From contig NZ_JAGTUU010000008.1 in the NCBI RefSeq assembly GCF_018224955.1, positions 1 through 64,000 on the forward strand: a stretch of 64,000 bases of DNA, written 5' to 3'. Both the position numbers and the translations under genes were made by a program. Below the pieces are notes generated by a model. That model did no database searches, was not told the DNA's origin, and was given only the letters and a program-made list of their open reading frames with translations. Source of the DNA: Thetidibacter halocola. GTDB lineage: Bacteria; Pseudomonadota; Alphaproteobacteria; Rhodobacterales; Rhodobacteraceae. Shown here piece by piece: positions 48,865 through 57,898 of the stretch. Position 1 is the first letter of the stretch. The number at the start of each line of letters is the position of its first letter.

Positions 48865-49622
48865 GCCTGCCGCTGCTGGTCTTTTCCGACCTCGACGGCA
48901 CGCTGCTGGATCACCACGATTATTCCTGGCAGGAGGCGCGGCCCGGTCTGGACCGGCTGCGCGACATCGGCGCGGGTCTGGTTCTGGCCAGCAGCAAGAC
49001 CGGCGCGGAACTGCGGGCGCTGCAGGCCGACATCGGCTGCACCGGCTGGCCCGCCATCGTCGAAAACGGCGCGGGTATCCTGTGGCCTGAACAGGATGCG
49101 GGCGCAGAGGACGGCGATTACCGCCGCATCCGCGCCGTCCTGCGCGACCTGCCGCCGGGGTTCATCGGCTTTGGCGACCTTGACGACGCGGGCGTGGCGC
49201 GGCTGACCGGTCTTGCGCCCGAAGCGGCGCACCTCGCGCGCCTGCGCCAGCACAGCGAGCCGGGCCTCTGGCAGGGCGACGCGGACGCCCTGCCAGCCTT
49301 CCTGCGCGCCGCCGAGGCCGCGGGCCTCCACGCAAGGCGCGGCGGGCGGTTCCTGACGCTCTCCTTCGGCCGGACCAAGGCAGACGCCATGGCCGAGGTC
49401 GTGGCGGCACTCAAACCGCGCAGGACCATCGCGCTTGGCGATGCGCCCAACGATGTCGAGATGCTGGACGCCGCCGATTTCGGCGTCGTCATCGCCAATC
49501 CCCATGCGCCCCCCATCCCCCCCTTGCCTTACGAGACCGGGGGCCGGATCGTGAGAACGACCAAACCGGGACCGGAGGGCTGGGCAGAGGCGATCCTGTC
49601 GCTGACCACAGCCCCCGGATAA
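48861..49622 (+). CDS. HAD-IIB phosphatase, mannosyl/glucosyl-3-phosphoglycerate phosphatase type
   Basis: 253 aa. FSDLDGTLLDHHDYSW is the DxD nucleophile motif, VLASSKTGAELRALQADIG motif II, and LGDAPNDVEMLDAADFGVVIANP the acidic motif, all as in MpgP. It would dephosphorylate glucosyl-3-phosphoglycerate to glucosylglycerate. GTG start coupled to the deacetylase stop; 19 bases ahead of the synthase gene. Substrate assigned from the adjacent synthase. Confidence 0.88.
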   Translation: MSLPLLVFSDLDGTLLDHHDYSWQEARPGLDRLRDIGAGLVLASSKTGAELRALQADIGCTGWPAIVENGAGILWPEQDAGAEDGDYRRIRAVLRDLPPGFIGFGDLDDAGVARLTGLAPEAAHLARLRQHSEPGLWQGDADALPAFLRAAEAAGLHARRGGRFLTLSFGRTKADAMAEVVAALKPRRTIALGDAPNDVEMLDAADFGVVIANPHAPPIPPLPYETGGRIVRTTKPGPEGWAEAILSLTTAPG

Positions 49623-49641
49623 GGCGCAGAAGGGCAGCGGC

Positions 49642-50877
49642 GTGGCGGATTTTCACCAGAACGGAAACATCACCACGCTGCACGACCTGCGCTGCCGCAG
49701 CGCCGGAAGCCTGGAACACGAAATCTCGGTCTACGCCGAAAGCCGCAAGGTCACGTTGATCCTGCCCAGCCTCTATTCCGAACTGGAAGGCCCGGCGCTG
49801 GATCATATCGTCGACGAGCTTTCCAAGGTCTCCTACCTGCACCGCATCATCGTCGGGCTCGACCGCGCGGACGAGGCGCAATACCGCCACGCCCGCAGCT
49901 TCTTTTCCCGCCTGCCGCAACAGACGGCGGTGATCTGGAACGACAGCCCGCGCATGCTGGCCCTGCAGGAGCGGCTGGCAGACCTCGGCCTCGCCCCGCA
50001 GGAACCGGGCAAGGGCAAGAACGTCTGGTCCTGCATCGGCTATCTTCTGTCCTGCGCCGACAGCTCGGTGATGGCGATCCACGATTGCGACATCGTCACC
50101 TATGACCGGCGGATGCTGGACCGGCTGGTGTATCCGGTCGTGAACCCCGCCTTTCCCTACCAGATGGCCAAGGGTTTCTACCCGCGCATCGGCAGCGGCA
50201 AGCTGAACGGGCGCGTATCGCGACTGCTGGTCTCGCCCCTGCTGATCGCGCTGAAGCGGGTGATCGGCGACCGCGATTACATCGACTACCTGCGCAGCTT
50301 CCGCTACCCGCTGTCGGGCGAATTCGCGATCCGCACCGCCACCCTGCCCGACCTGCGCATTCCGTCCGACTGGGGGCTGGAGATCGGGGTTCTGTCCGAG
50401 GCCTGGCGCAACATGGCGCCGAAATCGGTCTGCCAGGTGGAAATCGCCGACAATTACGACCACAAGCACCAGGACCTGTCCGCCGAGGATGCCAGCGCCG
50501 GGCTCAGCCGCATGTCCACCGACATCTGCAAGGCAATCTTCCGCAAGCTGGCCGCCGACGGGACGGTGTTCACCTCGAACACCTTCCGCACGCTGAAGGC
50601 GACCTACTACCGCTCAGCCCTCGACCTGCTGGAAGGGTATTACAACGACGCCAAGATGAACGGCCTCGACCTCGACCGCCATGCCGAGGAACAGTCGATC
50701 GAGCTGTTCTCGGAAAACATCCTGCGCGCCGGGCAACTGTTCCTGGAAAACCCGCACGAGACGCCTTTCATCCCGACGTGGAACCGGGTGCACGCGGCGG
50801 ACATGGAATTCCTGACGAAACTGCGCACGGCGGTCGAACAGGACCTCGCCGAATTCACCCCTGAGGCGCGTTCGTGA
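49642..50877 (+). CDS. gpgS: Glucosyl-3-phosphoglycerate synthase
   Basis: 411 aa GT81-type glycosyltransferase: VTLILPSLYSELEGPALDHIVDEL, IIVGLDRADEAQY, IHDCDIVTYDRRMLDRL with the metal-binding D-x-D, and PLSGEFAIRTATLPDLRIPSDWGLEIGVLSEAW. It transfers glucose from NDP-glucose to 3-phosphoglycerate. GTG start. Convergent with the phosphorylase gene; the two coding regions overlap by 23 bases. With the phosphatase it gives a two-step route to glucosylglycerate, a compatible solute used under salt stress or nitrogen limitation. Confidence 0.92.
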   Translation: MADFHQNGNITTLHDLRCRSAGSLEHEISVYAESRKVTLILPSLYSELEGPALDHIVDELSKVSYLHRIIVGLDRADEAQYRHARSFFSRLPQQTAVIWNDSPRMLALQERLADLGLAPQEPGKGKNVWSCIGYLLSCADSSVMAIHDCDIVTYDRRMLDRLVYPVVNPAFPYQMAKGFYPRIGSGKLNGRVSRLLVSPLLIALKRVIGDRDYIDYLRSFRYPLSGEFAIRTATLPDLRIPSDWGLEIGVLSEAWRNMAPKSVCQVEIADNYDHKHQDLSAEDASAGLSRMSTDICKAIFRKLAADGTVFTSNTFRTLKATYYRSALDLLEGYYNDAKMNGLDLDRHAEEQSIELFSENILRAGQLFLENPHETPFIPTWNRVHAADMEFLTKLRTAVEQDLAEFTPEARS

Positions 50878-52606
50878 TCCAGCGGCACTGGTAGGGCGCC
50901 AGCGTGATCTCGTCGCCGGTCGTGTTGATGACCTCGCCGGTCAGCGCGTCGATCCAAGTTTCCTCGTCGATCAGGTTGATCTCGGCCGGGCTGACCGTCA
51001 GCCGGTCGGCAGAGACATTGTGCAGCGCAAAGATCGACTGACTGCGATCCAGGCTCTGCCGCCAGAGGCCGAAGATACGCTCGTCCAGCCGAAGGGTGAA
51101 TTGCGTGGCGTTGGGGTGGAACGCGGGCTGACGCGCCCGCAGCCGCAACCGCCGCCGCATCTCGGACAGGACGCGCGACTGGTCCGAACCCGGATCGGCC
51201 AGCCGTTCCAGCAGGTCGGGATAATGCCAGCGATGGCGGTTGATCGCCCGGTTCATGCCGCGCCGCGCCACCGCCTCGTGGTCGTTGGGCGTGGCCAGCA
51301 GCGAATGGATGTAGAAGGCGGGAATGCCCTCCATCGACATGACGATGGTCTGCGAACAGATGAAGCGCGCGATGTGATAGGCGGTCTCGCCATCGAAGGT
51401 GGTGCGCACCGCTTCGAAGAAGGCGCAGTTGAGCTCGTATGGTTCCTCGCCTCCGTCCGGCAGCGCCCGCATGGAAACCAGCCCGCCGATGCTGCGCACG
51501 GTCTCGATCATGCGGGCCTTTTCTTCGGGGGGCAGCACGCCCTCCGCCGGGCGCATCCCGATGCCGTCATGGCTGGCGGTGAAGTTGAGATAGGCGCAGC
51601 CCAGCTGTGCCGGCGGCATCGCGGCCTGCCAGCGGTTCAGATACCGCGCGCTGCCCGACTGCATGGCGTGCAGGATCAGCGGCGGCAGCGGAAAGTTGTA
51701 GACCGCGTGCGCCTCGTTCCGGTTGCCGAAATAGCTGAGGTTTTCCGTGCGCGGCACGTTGGTCTCAGTGAGCAGCACGACGGGTTCCTGCGTGTAGTCG
51801 CAGAGCAGACGCAAAAGCTGCACGATGGCATGGGTCTGCGGCAGGTGGATGCAGGTGGTGCCGATCTCCTTCCAGACGAAGGCCACCGCATCCAGCCGCA
51901 GGATGCGCACGCCGTTGTCGATATGCAGGCGGATGATCCGCAGCATCTCGATCAGGACCTCGGGGTTGCGGAAATCGAGATCGACCTGGTCATGGCTGAA
52001 GGTGCACCAGACATGCCGCGTGCCCCGGCTGGTCTGCACCTCGCGCAAGAGCGGCGTGGTGCGGGGGCGGACGACGCGGGCCAGGTCGTCGTCCGGCGCG
52101 GCCTCGAAGAAGAAGCCGTCATGCGGCGCCTTGCCCTGCAGGTAATTGGTGAACCATTCGCCCTGGCTCGAGACATGGTTCAGCACCAGGTCGGACATCA
52201 GAACGAAATCCCCCGCGATGCGGCGGATGTCGGGCCAGTCGCCCAGTTGCGGGCTGACGGAATAGTAATCCGACACCGCGAACCCGTCGTCCGACGTGAA
52301 GGGGAAGAAGGGCAGGATATGCACCCCGTTCACCACGCCCTGCAGGTGCCGGATCAGGAAGTCGTGCAACAGGTCCAGCGGCTTGTGACTGCCATCCTCG
52401 ATCGAGTTGCCGTAGGTGATCAGCAGGCTGTCCTTTTCGGACCACATGTTGTTGCCAGGCTTGCGCCCGACGCGACGGCGATGCGTGTGTTCGGGCCAGA
52501 AGGCCGCAGTGATCCGCTCCAACAGGATCCTGGCGTCATGATCGGGATAGACCTGCCCCAGAAGGTCGGTCAGGCGGCGGGCAAAGCTGGAACTGGCCGG
52601 GGTCAA
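50855..52606 (-). CDS. Sucrose phosphorylase-like GH13 enzyme, probable glucosylglycerate phosphorylase
   Basis: 583 aa (beta/alpha)8 enzyme of the GH13_18 phosphorylase group: VHILPFFPFTSDDGFAVSDYY, nucleophile D239 in RILRLDAVAFVWKE, acid/base E281 in LLTETN, and D347 in NFTASHDGIG. Characterised relatives next to gpgS split glucosylglycerate with phosphate to glucose-1-phosphate and glycerate; context here favours that over sucrose. The start is TTG at 52606, with GGAAGG about 12 bases before; no better start is visible. An imperfect 23-base palindrome lies 35 bases upstream. Confidence 0.87.
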   Translation of the reverse strand: MTPASSSFARRLTDLLGQVYPDHDARILLERITAAFWPEHTHRRRVGRKPGNNMWSEKDSLLITYGNSIEDGSHKPLDLLHDFLIRHLQGVVNGVHILPFFPFTSDDGFAVSDYYSVSPQLGDWPDIRRIAGDFVLMSDLVLNHVSSQGEWFTNYLQGKAPHDGFFFEAAPDDDLARVVRPRTTPLLREVQTSRGTRHVWCTFSHDQVDLDFRNPEVLIEMLRIIRLHIDNGVRILRLDAVAFVWKEIGTTCIHLPQTHAIVQLLRLLCDYTQEPVVLLTETNVPRTENLSYFGNRNEAHAVYNFPLPPLILHAMQSGSARYLNRWQAAMPPAQLGCAYLNFTASHDGIGMRPAEGVLPPEEKARMIETVRSIGGLVSMRALPDGGEEPYELNCAFFEAVRTTFDGETAYHIARFICSQTIVMSMEGIPAFYIHSLLATPNDHEAVARRGMNRAINRHRWHYPDLLERLADPGSDQSRVLSEMRRRLRLRARQPAFHPNATQFTLRLDERIFGLWRQSLDRSQSIFALHNVSADRLTVSPAEINLIDEETWIDALTGEVINTTGDEITLAPYQCRWITNAPQG

Positions 52607-52640
52607 GGTGATGCGGTGTCCTTCCTGTCTGCGGATGACC

Positions 52641-52663
52641 TGATGATCCCCGGGGGATCGTCA
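52641..52663. promoter_or_regulatory. Palindromic operator candidate upstream of the phosphorylase
   Basis: GATCCCC (52645-52651) and GGGGATC (52653-52659) flank one G; TGA at 52641 and TCA at 52661 extend the symmetry with one mismatch. It lies 35 bases before the TTG start, a normal place for a repressor site. Confidence 0.5.
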
Positions 52664-52740
52664 AAGCCCAAGCCCGCAAGGCACGATTGTCAGCGATTCC
52701 GTTTGCCTTGCCCGAAAATCGGGCGGAACCACCCGCGACA

Positions 52741-53343
52741 CTACCACAGTCGCGGGATCGCACGGTCCTCGTAGCCGATGTCGTAATCGGCGCCGCCCTC
52801 GGCCCCGTCCGTCATCTCGGCCAGGATTTCGCCGATGGTGGGCAGACCGGCGGACTGGTCGCCCTCCCAGAGCGCAGGCCGCATCAGCGCCTTGGCGCAT
52901 TGGGTATAGACCGCGGCCAGTTCAAAGACGATCACGGTCGCCGGATGCCGCCCCTTGCGCTGGAAACTCTCGCGCAGGGCCGCGTCATCGGTCAGCCAGG
53001 CGCGGCCGTTCACGCGCACGGTGGTCTTGGTCCCCGGCACGAGGAACAGCAGCGCCGCACGCCCGTCCGTCACGATGTCGCGCAGGCAGTCGAGCCGGTT
53101 GTTGCCCTGCCAGTCCGGCATCAGAAGCCGCGTGTCGGAAACCACGCGCACCACCGGTTCGACATCGCCACGCGGGCTGCCATGCACGCCCTCGGGGCCG
53201 GCGGTGGAGAGGATGCAGAAGCGCGCCTGCTCGATCCAGCGGCGATAGGCGGGGGTCAGATGCCGCGCCACCTTGGTCAGCGCCAGCGGCACCGGTTCGC
53301 CGTAATGCGCGTGCAGGTCGTCCAGCGTCTCAATCCTGCGCAT
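52741..53343 (-). CDS. PNPOx-family flavin-binding protein
   Basis: 200 aa of the pyridoxamine-phosphate-oxidase-like split barrel: RRWIEQARFCILSTAGPEGVHGSPRGD, RLLMPDWQGNNRLDCLRDIVTDGRAALLFLVPGTKTTVRVNGRAWLTDD. These belong to the MSMEG_1061/YdhR-like group of general FMN or F420 binding proteins, not the true PdxH. Overlaps the acyltransferase gene by 14 bases. Function unassigned. Confidence 0.87.
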   Translation of the reverse strand: MRRIETLDDLHAHYGEPVPLALTKVARHLTPAYRRWIEQARFCILSTAGPEGVHGSPRGDVEPVVRVVSDTRLLMPDWQGNNRLDCLRDIVTDGRAALLFLVPGTKTTVRVNGRAWLTDDAALRESFQRKGRHPATVIVFELAAVYTQCAKALMRPALWEGDQSAGLPTIGEILAEMTDGAEGGADYDIGYEDRAIPRLW

Positions 53344-54055
53344 CGAAGCCCGCCTCGCGCATCAGCCGGTTCGAGGCGGTCTCGACCCGGGTTTCCAGTT
53401 TCATCATGAAGGCGGTCTTGGACAGGCCCGGCTCGATCGGTTCGAGGAACTCGACGACGGCGAGGCCCGGCTTGCGCAGGATGCCCTTGCGGGGCCAGAA
53501 GACGCCCACGTTCGTCGCCGCCGGGACGCAGGGCTGGCCCATCTGGTCATAGAGCGCGGCGGTGCCCACCTTGTAGGGTGCCTTGACGCCCGGTGCGATG
53601 CGCGTGCCCTGCGGGTAGATCACCAGCTGGCCCGGCGTCGCGGCGCCCTTCTTGACGTCGCTCAGCATCTTGGCGATGGCCGCGCCGCGCTTGCCGCGAT
53701 CGACAGGGACGCAGCCGATGCGCAGGCCATAGAGACCGACGAAGGGCGTCCAGAGCAACTCTCGCTTCATGATGAACTTGCCGGCGGGCAGCGCCTCGAA
53801 GATCAGGATGATGTCGAGGAAGGACTGGTGCTTGGCCGCCAGCAGGACCTCGCCGGTGGGGATGGGGCCGCGCACCTCGCTGCGCAGGCCGACCATCCAT
53901 CCCGCCGTCCATTTCACCCAGCGGCAGAAGGTCTTGCAGGCCAGCCGCGCGGCCTTTGGCGAGAGCAGCGCGGCGGGAAAGAACAGGATGCCCAGAACCG
54001 CCAGCGCCAGATACATCTGCACGACGAAGACAAGGGAACGCAGGTAGCGGATCAT
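53330..54055 (-). CDS. 1-acyl-sn-glycerol-3-phosphate acyltransferase (PlsC type)
   Basis: 241 aa. N-terminal membrane helix (VFVVQMYLALAVLGILFFPAALL), catalytic H76-x4-D81 (KHQSFLDI), and YPQGTRIAPG as the lysophosphatidate-binding motif. Acylates lysophosphatidic acid to phosphatidic acid at the inner membrane. Overlaps ftsX by 4 bases, an arrangement (ftsE-ftsX-plsC) I recall from other Rhodobacteraceae. Confidence 0.92.
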   Translation of the reverse strand: MIRYLRSLVFVVQMYLALAVLGILFFPAALLSPKAARLACKTFCRWVKWTAGWMVGLRSEVRGPIPTGEVLLAAKHQSFLDIILIFEALPAGKFIMKRELLWTPFVGLYGLRIGCVPVDRGKRGAAIAKMLSDVKKGAATPGQLVIYPQGTRIAPGVKAPYKVGTAALYDQMGQPCVPAATNVGVFWPRKGILRKPGLAVVEFLEPIEPGLSKTAFMMKLETRVETASNRLMREAGFDAQD

Positions 54056-54957
54056 GTCAGGCTCTCCAGGACGCGGCGGGCGGCGATGCGGGTGGCGGCA
54101 TAGGCCACCAGCGCCGCCAGCGGCGGGACCAGCAGCGGCAACAGCCAGTGCCAGGATTGAAAGCGCAGCCCGGTCAGGAAACCGCCGGCCTCGCCGCCGC
54201 CGGGCATGAACAGGATCGCCAGCATCCCCGCCAGCATCCCCGCCGCCGCGCCGGTAAACGTGCGCAGGGTAAAGCGGCGAACGAAGGCGCCCGCGATATA
54301 GCCGTCGGTGGCGCCAACCAGCCGCAGCACCTCGATCACCTTCCGGTTGGCGGCCAGCGCGGCATTCGCCGCCAGCGTCACCATCGCGCCGGTCGCCGCC
54401 CCGATCAGCGCGATCGACACCCAGCCAAGCAGCCGCAGCCGCGAGGCCGCAGCCACCAGCGGGCGGCGCCAGCGCGTATGCTCGTCCAGCACCGCACCCG
54501 GCACCTCGGCCTGAAGACGCAGGCGCAGCCCCTCGCCGTCAAAGCCGTCCTCGGTCTCGACGATCTCGATCAGGCGGGGCACCGGCAGGCTCTCGATCGG
54601 CAGGCCGGGGCCGAACCACGGCTCCAGCAGGGCCTTCTGTTCCTCGTCCGTCAGCGCCCGGGCCGAGGCGACGCCCGGCGTCTGCGACAGCACACGCAGC
54701 GCGGCCTCCGTCTGGGCCTCCTGCTGGCCGGCGGGGGCCGAGATCCGCAGGGTCGAGGCCAGCGCCAGTTCCTGCCCCCAGGTCGTCGCCAGCCGCCCGG
54801 CCGCCAGCGACAGGGCCAGCGCGAAGACGGTCAGAAAGGCCATCGCGGCGGCGGTGAACACCGTCAGCCGCACAGTGAAGCCCTCGGGCGGGACAACGCG
54901 GTCGGCCGCCGCATCGCGGGTGAACAGGCCACCGAACCGGATCAGAAGCGCGCTCAC
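54052..54957 (-). CDS. ftsX: Cell division membrane protein FtsX
   Basis: 301 aa with four predicted helices: one near 30-50 (FTAAAMAFLTVFALALSLA), a periplasmic domain, and three in the C-terminal half (LGWVSIALIGAATGAMVTLAANAAL, GAAAGMLAGMLAILFMP, LLPLLVPPLAALVAYAATRI). NRKVIEVLRLVGATDGYIAGAFVRRFTLR is the conserved FtsX cytoplasmic loop. With FtsE it regulates cell-wall hydrolases during division. Overlaps ftsE by 4 bases. Confidence 0.9.
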   Translation of the reverse strand: MSALLIRFGGLFTRDAAADRVVPPEGFTVRLTVFTAAAMAFLTVFALALSLAAGRLATTWGQELALASTLRISAPAGQQEAQTEAALRVLSQTPGVASARALTDEEQKALLEPWFGPGLPIESLPVPRLIEIVETEDGFDGEGLRLRLQAEVPGAVLDEHTRWRRPLVAAASRLRLLGWVSIALIGAATGAMVTLAANAALAANRKVIEVLRLVGATDGYIAGAFVRRFTLRTFTGAAAGMLAGMLAILFMPGGGEAGGFLTGLRFQSWHWLLPLLVPPLAALVAYAATRIAARRVLESLT

Positions 54958-55631
54958 AGTTCCGCCCCCGCGGTTTGCAGCGTGCCGCCGGCGATGCGCA
55001 GCACCCGGGCCGAGACCTGCGCCTTGGCGGCCCGGATCAGGGCCATGTCATGGGTCGCGATCAGCACCGTCTTGCCCATGCGGTTGAGCTCGATCAGCAG
55101 GCGCAGCAGGCGCTGCGACATCTCCCAGTCGACATTGCCGGTGGGCTCGTCGGCGAGGATCACCTCGGGCGACAGGATCAGCGCGCGGGCCAGCGCCGCG
55201 CGCTGGCGTTCGCCCCCGGACAGTTCCGGCGGCAGTGCCCCGGCGCGGTCCGACAGGCCGACCCAGGTCATCAATTCGCGCAGGTTCGCGCCCTGGTCGG
55301 GGCTGGCCTGGCCCGAAACGGTGAGAGGGAGGGCGATGTTGTCGGCCACCGGCAGGTGATCGAGGAACTGGCAATCCTGGTGCACGACCCCCACCCGGCG
55401 GCGCATCAGCGCCACCGCGTCACGGTCCATCGCGGCGATGTCGGATCCGAACAGGCGCAGCGCGCCGCCCGTGGGCCGCAGCGCACCGTAGCAGAGTTTC
55501 AAAAAGGTGGTCTTTCCCGCCCCCGACGGGCCGGTCAGGAAATGGAACGATCCCGGCGCCAGTTGCAGCGACATGCCCGCAAGCAGCGCTCCGCCGCTGT
55601 AGGAATAGGCCACGTTGTCCAGTTCGATCAC
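54954..55631 (-). CDS. ftsE: Cell division ATP-binding protein FtsE
   Basis: 225 aa ABC ATPase: Walker A GPSGAGKTT, signature LSGGERQRAALARALILSPEVILADEPTGNVDWEMS. The GTG at 55631 (VIELDNVAYSYSGG) is chosen because FtsE proteins begin at this motif; longer in-frame starts exist but add no homologous sequence. Divergent from the zinc-ribbon gene across a 153-base gap holding both promoters. Confidence 0.92.
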   Translation of the reverse strand: MIELDNVAYSYSGGALLAGMSLQLAPGSFHFLTGPSGAGKTTFLKLCYGALRPTGGALRLFGSDIAAMDRDAVALMRRRVGVVHQDCQFLDHLPVADNIALPLTVSGQASPDQGANLRELMTWVGLSDRAGALPPELSGGERQRAALARALILSPEVILADEPTGNVDWEMSQRLLRLLIELNRMGKTVLIATHDMALIRAAKAQVSARVLRIAGGTLQTAGAEL

Positions 55632-55784
55632 GGTTCCGCCCTGTCCCTGCCCGTCTGCGCGCCCCGCGTTCCGCCGCGGCCACAGCCGCCGCGCAATCGT
55701 GCCCGCTTCAACGAAATGGGGTTTTCCACCGCGTTCGCGCCCCCTATCCTGCGATAACAATCAGGCGTGGCAAAGGAAAGAGAC

Positions 55785-56615
55785 GTGAGCAGGATGCGGC
55801 TGATTTGCCCCAATTGCGGGGCGCAATACGAGGTCCCGGTCGAGGTCATCCCGGAGGACGGCCGCGACGTGCAGTGTTCCAGCTGCCAGCACACCTGGTT
55901 CCAGACCCGGAGCCAGCCCGGCGACGAGGACGCGGCGGCAGAGCCGGTCGAACCCGCCGACGAGGATCTGACGGACGATGCCTGGGAAGAGGAGCCCGAG
56001 CGCCCTGCCGCGCCAGAACCTCGCCGCGCCATCGACCCCGAGATCGCCGACGTCTTTCGCGAGGAACGCGAATACGAAAGCCGCCGCCGCTCCGCCGAGG
56101 CCGAGGGGCTGGAAACCCAGCCCGATCTCGGCCTGGGCGAACCCGAGCCCGACGCCCGTGAACGACGCGAGCGCGAGGCCCGGGCGCACAAGGCCGCGAT
56201 CCGTGGCGAGGAGGCCGACCGCGAGACGGCGGAACCGGCGACGGTCGCCGCCACCGCCTCGCGCCGCGACCTGCTGCCCGATGTCGAGGAGATCAACCAG
56301 ACCCTGCGCTCCAGTTCGCAGCCCCGCGCGGTGGACATGGCCGCGCGGCGCAGCCTGGACGAGGTCGAAGAGTCGGAAAAGCGGGGCGGGTTCACGCGCG
56401 GCTTTGCATTGGTCGTGCTGGTGGCCGCTCTGGCGGTGGGGGTCTATGTCTCGGCACCGCGGCTGGCCGTCACCTTTCCCGGCCTGACCGACGCCCTGTC
56501 CGCCTACGTGGCTGCGGTAGACCAGGGCCGCGCCTGGCTGGACGCGCGGGTGGCCGAGATGCTGCTGATGCTCGACGGCATGAGTGCCGAGGCGCCCCCG
56601 CCCAACAACGGCTGA
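55785..56615 (+). CDS. Zinc-ribbon (MJ0042) single-span membrane protein
   Basis: 276 aa. Four Cys of an MJ0042-type ribbon (LICPNCGAQYEV and VQCSSCQHTW) are followed by a long acidic, Glu/Arg-rich linker (about 50-200), one transmembrane helix (about 207-225, GFALVVLVAALAVGVYVSA) and a short periplasmic tail. The GTG at 55785 follows AAGGAAAG; ATG at 55794 is the alternative. Regulatory or structural role in the envelope; divergent from ftsEX, as in related genomes I recall. Function not known. Confidence 0.85.
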   Translation: MSRMRLICPNCGAQYEVPVEVIPEDGRDVQCSSCQHTWFQTRSQPGDEDAAAEPVEPADEDLTDDAWEEEPERPAAPEPRRAIDPEIADVFREEREYESRRRSAEAEGLETQPDLGLGEPEPDARERREREARAHKAAIRGEEADRETAEPATVAATASRRDLLPDVEEINQTLRSSSQPRAVDMAARRSLDEVEESEKRGGFTRGFALVVLVAALAVGVYVSAPRLAVTFPGLTDALSAYVAAVDQGRAWLDARVAEMLLMLDGMSAEAPPPNNG

Positions 56616-56635
56616 TCGGGGGCCTGCGGGGCGTC

Positions 56636-57898
56636 TCAGCCCCGCCCCTTCCACGGCACCAGTGCCTTTTCGGCCTTGCGCATCAGGATGTCGATGCCGA
56701 AGCCGATCACGCCGATCAGGATGATCCCCATGATCACGATGTCGGTCAGCTGGAATTTCGACGCCACCATGATCATCATGCCGGCGCCCTTTTCGGCCGC
56801 CACCAGTTCGGCCGCGACCACCGTGCCCCAGCAGACCCCCATCGCCACCCGTGCCCCGGTAAATATCTCGGGCAGCGAATTCGGCACGATGACATGGCGC
56901 ATGATCTGTCCCTTGCTTGCGCCCAGCGAATAGGCCGCGTGCACCTTGGAGATCCGCACGCCCGACACGCCGGAGCGCGCGGCGATGGCCATGATCCAGA
57001 GCGCGGCAAGGAACAGCAGGATGATCTTGCCCGTTTCCCCGATCCCCGCCCAGATGATGACCAGCGGGATCAGCGCCAGCGGCGGCACCGGGCGCATGAA
57101 TTCCACGATCGGGTCGAACCAGCCACGGAACCAGTTGGACAGGCCCATTGCGTAACCCAGCGGAATGCCCACCAGCGCGCCCGTGACGAAGCCCACCAGA
57201 ACCCGGAACAGCGAATAGCCCAGGTGCTCCCACAGGGTGCTGTCGCGATAGCCCTCGCGAGAGATCTCGACCAGGCGGGTCAGCACCGCCTCTGGCGGGG
57301 GCAGCCAGATCGGCTCCATCTGCCAGCCCTTGGCCGGCTCGAAGTTCAGCGTGCCCTTGGGGCTCATGCCGACGCGGCCGAAATCGGTCTGCACCGACCC
57401 GCCCGGTTCGATGGGCTGGCCGTTCACGGCCACCACCGCATGGCCCGAATCGCGACCCAACTCGTCGTTGCGGTCGACCCGGATCAGGCCGGATCGCCAC
57501 GCGCCAACCGTGTCGCTGTCGTTCTTGGCCCAGCCGTCGCCGGGATCGACCTCGGGCACCGCCACGTCCTCGCCCACGCGAAAGACGCGGACCGTCACGG
57601 TGGCGTCGTCGCGCTGGCCCTCGGCCTCGGCGGTGTAGGTAAAGGTCGCGTCGCCGATGAACGGCCCCGGCGCATGCAAAAAGCGCGGCACCAGCGTCGA
57701 ACCGGTGAAGGCGGCCCAGAGCAGGAAGATGCTGAGGATCGACACGACGCTGGCGATGCGGTTCGGTGTGACCGCGCTTTCGTCGCCGAAGGTCACGGTC
57801 TTGAGCGAGGTGTAATCCCGCGCCTGGCGGTGCACCACCAGCTTCACGATGACGTAGGAGGCGACGAAGATTGCCGCGTAGATCAGCAGGACGATCAT
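56636..57898 (-). CDS. tauC: Taurine ABC transporter permease TauC with extra N-terminal domain
   Basis: 420 aa, against about 275 for E. coli TauC. The C-terminal 245 residues are the standard permease with EAA loop HAAYSLGASKGQIMRHVIVPNSLPEIF. The N-terminal 175 residues hold two helices (2-19, 49-65) around a soluble, probably periplasmic domain (DATVTVRVFRVGEDVAVPEVDPGDGW, AVVAVNGQPIEPGGSV). Overlaps tauB by 4 bases. The extra domain may help docking of TauA; that is speculation. Confidence 0.9.
   Translation of the reverse strand: MIVLLIYAAIFVASYVIVKLVVHRQARDYTSLKTVTFGDESAVTPNRIASVVSILSIFLLWAAFTGSTLVPRFLHAPGPFIGDATFTYTAEAEGQRDDATVTVRVFRVGEDVAVPEVDPGDGWAKNDSDTVGAWRSGLIRVDRNDELGRDSGHAVVAVNGQPIEPGGSVQTDFGRVGMSPKGTLNFEPAKGWQMEPIWLPPPEAVLTRLVEISREGYRDSTLWEHLGYSLFRVLVGFVTGALVGIPLGYAMGLSNWFRGWFDPIVEFMRPVPPLALIPLVIIWAGIGETGKIILLFLAALWIMAIAARSGVSGVRISKVHAAYSLGASKGQIMRHVIVPNSLPEIFTGARVAMGVCWGTVVAAELVAAEKGAGMMIMVASKFQLTDIVIMGIILIGVIGFGIDILMRKAEKALVPWKGRG

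Noticed and set aside
52710..52724. GCCCGA-AAA-TCGGGC hairpin after the PNPOx-family gene
   Set aside because: Six-base stem without a T-run; too weak to call a terminator.
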